IMG/VR virus record: IMGVR_UViG_3300032116_000878
Span: 1-31,483 of that record
Reading direction: 5' to 3' (one strand)
Length of the DNA stretch: 31,483 nt
Origin: a virus
Below the pieces are notes generated by a model. It worked only from the letters and a program-made list of their open reading frames with translations, made no database searches and was not told the DNA's origin. The position numbers and the translations under genes are program-made. Below are positions 6,850 to 16,500 of this stretch, in pieces (positions within the stretch are counted from its first letter, which is position 1; every line of letters starts with the position of its first letter).

Positions 6850-9800
6850 TTACATATTTAAACTTTGAGCCAAAACAATTGCTTCTTTAATAACAGAGAT
6901 AGAATTTTTTGTTGTTTGATTATCTTTTATTTTATTATAAGTCGAAACTTCTACTTTAGCCGGATATTCCAAAAATAAGAATTTATATATTTCTGTTGCT
7001 AATTGATCTACGTTTGTAATCTGAGTGCCTGTTTTTATTGACTTGCTATTGAATATGTTTGTATTAATTTTATTTACTAAATAATCAGCAGCATATCTTA
7101 TTGCATTTGTTGGATTATCAAATGACGCTAGAGTGCCTACATAATCTCCTATTGAGACACAATAATACTTCTTATTTAGATATTGATCAACTAAACTTTG
7201 TGAGAAGTTAATTTCTTTATTATTAATATTCAAATTTAAAGGTAATGAAATAAAATTATTTTCGTAAATTGAAAACCCTACTTGTGAATATGTTTGTCGG
7301 TAAATTAAACTCCATATTGTATAATTTAACTTATCTTTAATGATCTGGGACGCAGGTTTGTTTCCAACATTTATATTATTTGTAACACCTGTTATTATAT
7401 CAAAGATTTCATTTATTGATTTTTTTGTTACAGACGGATTAATAATACTTTCAAATTTTTCAAATTGTTTATTAACTTTACAAGAATCAGAATTTGATAT
7501 TTTTAATTCATTTGAGCTTGTTTGTTGATTTTGTTTATCTTGCGCTGTGGTTACAGATTTTTGATCTTGTTTTATTTTTTCTTGTTTTGCTAAATCAAAT
7601 ACGTTATCAAGCAAAGCAGTTAAAATTGATTGTATATATGTATCAGGATTAGGCAAAGAAAAAATAGATTGTCTTACACCACCAAAAGTAGTTTTAAATC
7701 CGCCAGGGTTAATATTATGGTTAACTGTCAAAATCATATATGACCCTGAAAACATTGGTATGTGTCTTAAATTAAAATACATCATAGGTTGGATCATAGC
7801 ACATCCCATCATATCAACTGAACACCCATAACTTCTAGTTTTGTATAAATTATATAATGATAAATTCTGAGTAGACGCATTTCTACCTCCGGCTTGATTA
7901 GCCATATCTGTTTGTATTTTAAGTGTCTCAGATGTTGGCTTTCCCGCATCTTGACTAACTTGTATATTCTCAAAAACATTTTGATTTTGAATACCCATAT
8001 CAACTGTAAATCCTACAACTCTATTTGTCTGACCCCAATTTGTTTTGTTATTTAAATTATCTGCCAATGTGGTTGCCGTATCTAACTTATTGAAATATAT
8101 TCCATCATCATTATATGCATAATTTGGTGTATTTTGAGCCAAATGTTCTGAGGTTTTACCAACATAAAAACACACCATTTTAGGTCCTGAGTTTCTATAA
8201 TCAACATTTGGATGCGTTCCAAACATATCATTTGCAAACTGTAATGAATTTTCTATTTTTGGTATTGCATTTTTAATAGGGTCTTGTACATTGTAAAAAT
8301 TAACAAATGAGGGTAAAGTCATAACTTGGAAGTTATTCATTTGCAAAATAGATTGTACGTAATAAAGTAAATTACTTTTTACATTAATATTTGATAATAA
8401 GTTATTAAGCTGTATTATATCAACTAAAACTAAATCTCCTAAATCACGACTTGCTCTATCTAACAACAATACGTCCTCAAAAATTGTCTTATATTTCAAA
8501 TCATAACCGGCAATCCATCTATCATTTGTCGCTTTTAAAGATTCCCAAAGTTCAACTTTACCAACCGCACCTATTAATTCTGAAGCGAAATCTTGTTGTG
8601 GTGAAATATTAACATCTTTAAGCTTTGACCTGGTTTTTTTCATTGTCGAGGTCAAAAGTAAATTTTGAAATTGATTGTTTTCATTTACATAAGTTAATAT
8701 ATCGGATTGAAAACTAAATTTATTATAATTTGGTTTTTCAAGTTTTTGTGTTGCATATATTTTAATTAACGGATATAAAACTTTTATGTTTTGAGGTTCA
8801 AATTCAACATCATTATCAATAAAATAATCAAAAATTGTTGATCCGCTGTTTGTATATTTAATACCTTCAACTTCTGAAAATCCTACATGTGTTATAAGTG
8901 TTTTCCAAGCTTCGGGATAATTTACTGTAACTGAACTTAAAGGAAAAGGATTTGTTTTTGATGGTAAAGCTGTTGGTGAATTATTTGCATAAGACCTTGG
9001 TATAAATGGATCAACAATAGAGTCGAACCCAAGCGCTCTTGACTGTGGATTTGTAAATGATAAAAATATACTTTTGTTATATTCGGATGGATTTCCATAT
9101 TTGAAAAGAACATCATATTCCATAAATGATTGAACAACTGACCTGAAATTACTATATTGATCTACCTTTATTTTATTAACATCTTTTGATAAGTTAGCAA
9201 TTGGAAGTTTCATCATTTCAGTAAAAAGCAATTGAAAGTTTTGAAATATATTATCATAGCTATTTGGTGTGGTTTCAAATTGAATCCGATCTATTGGTAA
9301 AAAATCATACTTTGAGTTACACCAATTAAGAAATAATTGTTCAAATTGATCTAAAATTTCTCTTTTAAATGTTGGTAATAATTCATCCATATAGGTATAT
9401 CCTGACAGATTACCATTTAATTCAAAATTATTTTGATTTGGAGTATTATTTAAAATTTTCTTGAAATATTCATTATATTCAGGTTTTGTAACTTTTGAGT
9501 TATCAAACCAACCGTAATTTGGCGCAATCCAAAATGTCCTTACAGATCCGTTATACATTGATGTATTATTGAACACTTCTTGTTTTAAAATCGGATTTGA
9601 GGTTGTTGAATCTATATTATTAAAACATTCGTTTAAAGTTTGATTAAAATCATTCCCTATTGATGGTATCACAAAAAAACTTGTATCTGATCTATTATTT
9701 AATAATACAGAATATGAATTAAATGTTAATGTTCTTCCAGTTTGAGCCGGATCAAATCCAAATGGCGCTGCAACTGTTGATGTTTTAAAAACTGTAATAC

Positions 9801-12800
9801 CTGAATTAATTCCATTTTGAATGTCACTTGCGGTATAACCTGAAACAAAAGTTCGGTAACCATTATAAAAAACAGAAAAATCGTTTATTACTTTTGGATA
9901 AAAACCAACATTTAAACTTGAAGCTGAAAAATTACCAACAGTATCGTTTGTCTGTAAAACAATTCTTGTTTCACTTGTGTCACCTTTACCTGTAAATACA
10001 TACGTTTTTGTGGCGGCTGAAGTTACAGGATCATAATTATCTAAATAATCAAAATTCTTCCATACATCGGTTAAAATATCAATATTATTCTCAACCTTCT
10101 TTTTATATCTATGCCAAATTGAACCATATTTTAATACCCATGCGTAAGGTAATTTATGCAAAGCTCCGAATTTTTTGAATGTTGCAAATAGATAATCCAG
10201 TTCTTGTGTTTGATTGGTACTATATGTTTTGTATGTCTCACCAAGTGTTGCTAAAGGTAAGGAATTTAAAAATAAATAACCGGCAGATACATAAGGATAA
10301 ATTACAGAATTTCTAAAATTTGAAACCCCTTTTTGTATTGCATTTACAAAATAAGGCGTATTGAGCATTGATGTTGTTTGCTCATTTAATAGAGATAAAT
10401 CATAATTCTTATATGTTATTTTTCCTTCTGTCGGTAACTGATTTTGCTTTGTATTTAATCTATTCTGATAGAATGTTTTAAGTTGTGCGGTTGTTTGATT
10501 TCCCGCAGGTAAATTAGGTGTTATCTGATCTTTTAAATAATTAAAATAGGTTAATGGTCTTTTAGTGGTTGATGTTGTTGTATCATCAATTGTAAAATTT
10601 GTTATACCATTTATTACCTTGTTATACCCTATAATTCTGTCAGTTCTATTTGCTAAGGTTGGATTTGAAATGTTTAATCCATTTGATAAATTATTAGTTA
10701 TCCATTTTGAACTATTGAATGGATAGCTATCAATAAATTCATAATCGTTATGTGTTGATGACTTTAAATAGTTTTCAAAATTTTGTATGTTCGGTACTGT
10801 TGGTGTTGCTCTTGAAGCTTGATTTATTTGATTGAATATTGGTTTGTCAAATATTTTAAAATCATTCTCAGAAAATGAAGTAATATAAGGTGTTGAATAA
10901 TACCCTCTAATATATCTCTGATAGGACTCCCCTTCACCTGAATTTGATATTGTTCTTAATATTGGTCTTATTGTGGTTGGACTAATATCGTATTCTTTTA
11001 ACTTTTTAATCAAAAAGACATTTGTATCACCTAATGAATTTAAAATGTTAAAAGATTCGGCTTCGGCAATTACATCAGCCACACTATATTGATCAGGATT
11101 TCCTCTTGTTAATCTTGAATAGTTTGTTGTAAAACCAATTCTTTCCCATAACTCATAAAAATACTTAACCTCTTCTTTATTTTGATAAATTTGGTCACTT
11201 ACAGGATATTCAACTTCGTTAAATGTAATTCTATTAACAGCAGTTAATTCTGTTTCTGTAGGATCTTGAGCAGCATTATTTGGATTTTTATTTAAAAGTC
11301 CATTTAATAATTCCTCAACAAATTCTATCTCGGGCCATTCATCAAATAAAAATCCTTGAGTTGTTTGCACAACTTCAGGGTCGCCAGGATATGCAACATC
11401 ATATGTTTTAATTCCATTTTTATCTTTTTCAACAATAAATTGAGGCCAAGGATATATAAGATCATTATTTTTAGATAATAAAGGCTTATCTGAACTTTTA
11501 CCTCCTAAAAATATCGCCTGTTTTCTAATTGGGCTGTCTCTTTTGTTCCAAGCCTCCCTATGAGTATCATCCATTAACCTTAAAAACGCTTCTCCGTTTG
11601 CAAAAAGTATTGCCAATACATTTCTAATTGTGGGGACAAATCCTAATCCTGCTTTATTATTACTACCATTTTTTAATAAGTCATTAAGAGCCTTACTTAA
11701 TTTATCCAAAACCATATTTCGTTTTTGGGTAAGCTGTTTTGTCATATCAGCATATATAGATGTGAAACTATTAGCACCATCTATTTTGTAGAATTGAGCA
11801 ACAGGTTCAGGCTCATTTTCTTTTTTTTCTTTTGTAGAATTTTCGCTAGCGTCTGTTAGAAACAAAGCTACTGTCGCTGCTGAAAAATTTGCAAGTTCAA
11901 CCAAATTTTTTGGGTCGTCAGCACTTTTTTTATATTGAAGTTCAAAAGATTTTTTAATATCAATTTCTTCAGGTTTTATAACATCAAAATTTAACCACAA
12001 TGGTAATTTTGAAGGACCGTTTAGTATTTTTTCAAGTAATGGTATTTTGAATTTATTAGTTATTCTCGCATCTTCATATGTCTGATTACCAATAGTATAT
12101 TTTCCATTAACACCACATATTGGATTATCATCTAATAACTTATTATATTTAATAATAGCTGTACGAAAAGCACTTCTTGCAACTTCTGTTTTGTTTTTAT
12201 CATCTCTAAATTCTTTTTTTAAAAGATAAACTCTTTGATTTTTATCGGATTCAAGAATAAACGGATTGTTCGTATCAACGTACAAATTAAAAATTGAATT
12301 AAAAACTGTTTTAAATTCTTTAAAAAAATCATTTAATGTTTTTGAATAACTTTCCAAATTTGTAAGCGGTGCCATATTTTCTTGACCCCACTTTACCAAA
12401 ACATCTTTAATGAACGTGTCCAACTTTTTTTGTAATTGTACCAATGTATAATTTGGTAAATTTTGTGGTATTAATCCTTTTGACTTATACTCATTATATA
12501 ATTCATTAATTTTTTGTTTTCCTAGTGTTACGTTTTGCGTTATTACATTTGTATTTTGCTCGTTTGGATTGCCCGTATTATTTTTTAAACTTACAATATT
12601 TTTGTACATATAAGGAACTGCTAACATATACCCCATTGCAACATCAGCTAACACTGTAAATTTATAGGTCATAAATGTAAGATCAATAACAAAGTTACCT
12701 GATTGATTATCAAATCTAGCATTAAAATTTTGAAGCATAAGTTGATATCTTACAGCTTTTCCATAATAACCTTTTAGGGTAAGATAAAAAGCCGGATATG

Positions 12801-13266
12801 GTAAGTTAAAAAATGCTGCGTAAGGTGATTTGTCTCCTAATTCAAAAAGAGCTCTTCCTCTTATGTCCTCTAAGGTCATTGTAATTGTTGGCATAAACGA
12901 AGTATTAACTCTGAAGTTAATATTTGTTATTCCAAGTAGTGAAGATTCTATTACTTCATCTGGATTTGTTTGACCAGATTGACCTGTAAAAAAATTTGTA
13001 TAGTTATTATTTAAAAAATTACTATTTGTTGGTTTTAAAAAATTAATTTTGGCTAGAGAAACAGTTCGCAATTCGTTATTTTCAATACCTAAAACTAATT
13101 TTGATCTTGGAATTAAAGAGCATTCCAAGTTTGCATACATCACCAAATCTTCGTGATTTATCAGACGTTCCTTAGCCTTACCTTCTTGATCTATGATTTT
13201 GTTTGGATCAACAATAATAATGTTTTGATAATCAAATTCTACAAATATATTTTCGTTATCTGCCAT
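6850..13266 (-). CDS. Giant baseplate hub-like virion protein (2138 aa)
   Basis: Probable central baseplate protein of the contractile tail. The N-terminal ~230 residues form a beta-rich domain with the block YPAFYLTLKGYYGKAVRYQL, typical of tube-like hub domains. A long Asn-rich middle has no motif I can name. Around residues 1700-1850 is a segment resembling the gpD/gp27 hub fold: CSVDMMGCAMIQPMMYF, then IPMFSGSYMILTVNHNI and GGFKTTF. After a Gln/Lys/Ser-rich linker, the last ~230 residues form another domain (ASFDNPTNAIRYAADYLVNKI) with faint resemblance to phage or FlgJ muramidase domains; the usual catalytic Glu is not visible. T4 gp27 is only 391 aa, so this is much enlarged. Its start overlaps the LysM-like gene by 11 nt. 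Confidence 0.75.
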   Translation of the reverse strand: MADNENIFVEFDYQNIIIVDPNKIIDQEGKAKERLINHEDLVMYANLECSLIPRSKLVLGIENNELRTVSLAKINFLKPTNSNFLNNNYTNFFTGQSGQTNPDEVIESSLLGITNINFRVNTSFMPTITMTLEDIRGRALFELGDKSPYAAFFNLPYPAFYLTLKGYYGKAVRYQLMLQNFNARFDNQSGNFVIDLTFMTYKFTVLADVAMGYMLAVPYMYKNIVSLKNNTGNPNEQNTNVITQNVTLGKQKINELYNEYKSKGLIPQNLPNYTLVQLQKKLDTFIKDVLVKWGQENMAPLTNLESYSKTLNDFFKEFKTVFNSIFNLYVDTNNPFILESDKNQRVYLLKKEFRDDKNKTEVARSAFRTAIIKYNKLLDDNPICGVNGKYTIGNQTYEDARITNKFKIPLLEKILNGPSKLPLWLNFDVIKPEEIDIKKSFELQYKKSADDPKNLVELANFSAATVALFLTDASENSTKEKKENEPEPVAQFYKIDGANSFTSIYADMTKQLTQKRNMVLDKLSKALNDLLKNGSNNKAGLGFVPTIRNVLAILFANGEAFLRLMDDTHREAWNKRDSPIRKQAIFLGGKSSDKPLLSKNNDLIYPWPQFIVEKDKNGIKTYDVAYPGDPEVVQTTQGFLFDEWPEIEFVEELLNGLLNKNPNNAAQDPTETELTAVNRITFNEVEYPVSDQIYQNKEEVKYFYELWERIGFTTNYSRLTRGNPDQYSVADVIAEAESFNILNSLGDTNVFLIKKLKEYDISPTTIRPILRTISNSGEGESYQRYIRGYYSTPYITSFSENDFKIFDKPIFNQINQASRATPTVPNIQNFENYLKSSTHNDYEFIDSYPFNSSKWITNNLSNGLNISNPTLANRTDRIIGYNKVINGITNFTIDDTTTSTTKRPLTYFNYLKDQITPNLPAGNQTTAQLKTFYQNRLNTKQNQLPTEGKITYKNYDLSLLNEQTTSMLNTPYFVNAIQKGVSNFRNSVIYPYVSAGYLFLNSLPLATLGETYKTYSTNQTQELDYLFATFKKFGALHKLPYAWVLKYGSIWHRYKKKVENNIDILTDVWKNFDYLDNYDPVTSAATKTYVFTGKGDTSETRIVLQTNDTVGNFSASSLNVGFYPKVINDFSVFYNGYRTFVSGYTASDIQNGINSGITVFKTSTVAAPFGFDPAQTGRTLTFNSYSVLLNNRSDTSFFVIPSIGNDFNQTLNECFNNIDSTTSNPILKQEVFNNTSMYNGSVRTFWIAPNYGWFDNSKVTKPEYNEYFKKILNNTPNQNNFELNGNLSGYTYMDELLPTFKREILDQFEQLFLNWCNSKYDFLPIDRIQFETTPNSYDNIFQNFQLLFTEMMKLPIANLSKDVNKIKVDQYSNFRSVVQSFMEYDVLFKYGNPSEYNKSIFLSFTNPQSRALGFDSIVDPFIPRSYANNSPTALPSKTNPFPLSSVTVNYPEAWKTLITHVGFSEVEGIKYTNSGSTIFDYFIDNDVEFEPQNIKVLYPLIKIYATQKLEKPNYNKFSFQSDILTYVNENNQFQNLLLTSTMKKTRSKLKDVNISPQQDFASELIGAVGKVELWESLKATNDRWIAGYDLKYKTIFEDVLLLDRASRDLGDLVLVDIIQLNNLLSNINVKSNLLYYVQSILQMNNFQVMTLPSFVNFYNVQDPIKNAIPKIENSLQFANDMFGTHPNVDYRNSGPKMVCFYVGKTSEHLAQNTPNYAYNDDGIYFNKLDTATTLADNLNNKTNWGQTNRVVGFTVDMGIQNQNVFENIQVSQDAGKPTSETLKIQTDMANQAGGRNASTQNLSLYNLYKTRSYGCSVDMMGCAMIQPMMYFNLRHIPMFSGSYMILTVNHNINPGGFKTTFGGVRQSIFSLPNPDTYIQSILTALLDNVFDLAKQEKIKQDQKSVTTAQDKQNQQTSSNELKISNSDSCKVNKQFEKFESIINPSVTKKSINEIFDIITGVTNNINVGNKPASQIIKDKLNYTIWSLIYRQTYSQVGFSIYENNFISLPLNLNINNKEINFSQSLVDQYLNKKYYCVSIGDYVGTLASFDNPTNAIRYAADYLVNKINTNIFNSKSIKTGTQITNVDQLATEIYKFLFLEYPAKVEVSTYNKIKDNQTTKNSISVIKEAIVLAQSLNM

Positions 13267-13579
13267 AATAATAAAAATGGTTCTCCAAGGCGTTATTATA
13301 ATCCTGTAATGAAGCTAACAAGGGAAATGGGATTGTCAATACTGTACCATCAGGTATTATAAATTCATTTCCACCAAATTGTGGATTTGCTTGTAAAATT
13401 AACCATCCAAAATATGGAGAATCGTAATATTGTTGTGAAATCTTATCCAATCTTGTTTGACCTAGTTTGTAAATATAGTTCTTGTCTGTGGTTTTTAAAG
13501 GTATTTTAACAAAAGGAACTACAGTTTGATTACCATCAATTAAAAAATCATTATATCTATTATAATATTGTAATGCCAT
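13256..13579 (-). CDS. LysM-like baseplate protein (gp53/P2 gpX type)
   Basis: Small protein of 107 aa. Residues ~37-82 match a LysM-like pattern: LGQTRLDKISQQYYDSPYFG, then WLILQANPQ and IPDGTVLTIPFP. This is the arrangement of T4 gp53 C-terminal domain and P2 gpX, which sit at the baseplate/tube junction. In phage tails this fold is usually structural and need not bind peptidoglycan. The gene lies directly before the hub gene, overlapping it by 11 nt, and 2 nt after the 1539-aa baseplate gene, which supports a baseplate role. It is shorter than gp53 (196 aa). Confidence 0.7.
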   Translation of the reverse strand: MALQYYNRYNDFLIDGNQTVVPFVKIPLKTTDKNYIYKLGQTRLDKISQQYYDSPYFGWLILQANPQFGGNEFIIPDGTVLTIPFPLLASLQDYNNALENHFYYYGR

Positions 13580-13581
13580 AA

Positions 13582-16500
13582 TTAAAATATTTTACCATTA
13601 AATTTATTGTCTGTAGTTGGAACTGATTTATATAAATTTAAAAGTTCTGTTTTTGCACTATCAGGTGGTGTAGGTGTTGTACTGTAATTAGCAGTTCTAC
13701 TTGTTGTTATTTTTCTGAAGTTAGCATATTTCTCGTATTTGATTTTATAATCCTTATTTGTTTTAATGAATTTATCAACAAAATCTATTAACTCCTTTTT
13801 CAAACCATTATATCTTTCATAGTATGTTGATTGATATCTTAATTCACCATAAGTGGTGGGTGATAATCCTACAATTGAATTAAAAAAATCTTTAGGTGGT
13901 ACAGGAGAATTAACTTCGACTCCTGCTATTTTATTACCTTCAGGAAATAAATAGTCACTTAATTTCTGTAGTAAATTAATATCAGTCATAGTTTTAGACA
14001 TAATTGTGAAAAATTGTTCCTCTTCAGGGTCAATAATCCAACTTGTTGTTTTGATAGATACACTCTCAAATGAACTTGGCTCATCAACAATACCGTTAGT
14101 TTCTAATAATGTAATAAAATTATCAGCGTCCGATCCAAAGTTTGATATGTCATCAACCACTCCAGACCATCCAGTAACACCAGTTGCTCCTGATACATTA
14201 TAGACTATAGGACTACCGTCAGTTTTTATTGAACCATCGTATTCAGAATAAATAAAATTAGCCTTATCGAAATTCTTTATGATATCATTTTGATTTTGAT
14301 AAATTAATTGTAATTGTTGATTTAATTCTAAAAGAAAATCTCCTCTTAACTCAAGGTCTATATAATTTACTAGGTTTTGTTTTAACTGTCTTAAAACAAC
14401 ATCAGTAAATCCTCTGTCTATAAAATCTTGAACTATTAAATTATTATCTGACAATATATCACTTAGAACTGTTCCGAATAACTTTGTAAAAAGTTGGTCT
14501 AAATTTTTTGGTATTCCATAAATATGAGTTTCTACCCCTGTAACAGTTCCTGTTGTATATTTTCTTTCACAATTAACATATTGCCATACATAAAAATTAT
14601 AAGATTCAGAAACTGATTTGCTTGTCTGTACTACATTATTAAAATAGTTTTGCAACGAATCGACATTTGACTCCAAAAATTGTTTATAATCAATAGTTCC
14701 ACTAAAATTAACACCATCACTAAATGTTGTCAATATGTTACCTATTGTTTGACCTCCAGGGTTTTGCTGTTGTGTAACTACATTATTTATATTAGATTTA
14801 TTTTCTCTATCTTCAATTGATTTTGCAATTAACGCATCCAATTCAGATACATCCTCAGTTGGTGTTGATCTTTCATCAAATATTTCAGTATTTGCATAGT
14901 AATTAAAAGATAATGCGTTTTGTAATTCTTCAATTGGTCTTGCTAATCCTTGTCCTCCAATAAAATCAAACGTTAATGTTACGTTCGCAATCATAGGTTG
15001 AACTCCAATTCCTTCTCTATTCATATCTAAAACCAAAGGCTCATAAGAGAATTGAATATTTCTAGGTATTATTTTAGAGTTATAAAAATCACCAATTCTT
15101 AATACCAATACAGGTGGTCTCCCGAAAGCGGTATTTATTGCATCATTATAAATTGGTCTTCCATCTGTTCCTATTGTTGGTATTGTGTCTCCTGGTCTTA
15201 AACATTGATTTAGAAAAGTTAATCTTGAATTTAACCCTTCAGGTGTTGTAGAGTGAAATGCGGGATGAAAATATTTAAGTTTATCTTGTAATAATTGATA
15301 AATAAATGGCGATCCTTGCTCCATAGCTTGGAAATAATTACATTCACTAAGTAACATTCTTAATACCTTTTTTGATAACCCCGGTATTTTTTTAAATTCT
15401 GCGGCAGGACTTGGTTTTACAGATTGTTTAGGCCCAGGAAGATCTTTCGTTGTTTGTTGTGGCGGTTGGATAGTTTCAGTTACAACTGATGTAGTAGGAT
15501 CTGCTGCCGGAGCGTTAATACTTTTAATTCTAACACTTCTACATGCCATAGAATCTGTAACGTAGATAGCTTCGTTATCTGTTAATGTCTTACCACCTAT
15601 ACTTGGTTTTGTGGTACAGGAACTTACTGTAGTTTGAGAACCGCCTCCCCCTATCGGTGTTACATTAGTTGCTAATTCACCTTTAGCTTCATAACTTATT
15701 TTTAACTTCCCTTCTTCAATAAATTTACCCATAGAAACCTCAGTAGATCCACTTGATATTTTAAAATTTTTGAAAAACTCTCTTACTGAATCCACTCTTC
15801 TTTCAGATAGTGACTGATTGTAGGTAACGCTTGCCGATGCTGATGCGGAACCTTCCATTTGTATTTCAACATATTTTACAGAATTTTCAGTAAGAGCTTG
15901 ATATATTAACAAAAATAGACCAGGATCTTGAGGTCCTGAAATTATTTTATTGTAATTATCGGTAATAATATTATCAAAAAATAACCCTATAGATTCTTTA
16001 GGAGTTTGTTTTGTTTTATTTAAAAAAGTTTGTTTTTGTGAGATATATTGTGTATAAAGATCAGAATAAGATTGAGTTGATCCTACTTCAGGAATATCAT
16101 TATTAAAATAAAAACCGTAACCAACATACTTTCCAAAGTCATATGATTTAACTTCATTTGTTACCGTTCTTTGAACTGTTGTTGGTCCTTCAGCGACAAC
16201 AGGAATCGCTTCGCTTATTAAATTTTGTTCTTCAGGCGTCGCTCTTTGCAATGATTCTTGTAAGAATTGAATGTCGTTTAAACTTGCAGTATTAAATCTA
16301 GCGGCTAGTTCATACAAATCATATTCTTGGCATCCGGCAAAAAATGAATTTAAAAGTTTATCGGCATTTGAAGGTATTTCTTTTTGTAGGACTTTATCAA
16401 CAATTAAATTCAAAACAGATGGATGATCCACAACGACTTTCCAACTTAATGTCCCATTTCTGCTTGTATTTCTATATGTATAGACTGGCTCTGGTCTTCC

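Noticed and set aside
12541-13020. tRNA-like or other RNA gene in this or other stretches
   Set aside because: No cloverleaf or rRNA-like segment was found by eye; all long stretches are occupied by protein-coding frames.
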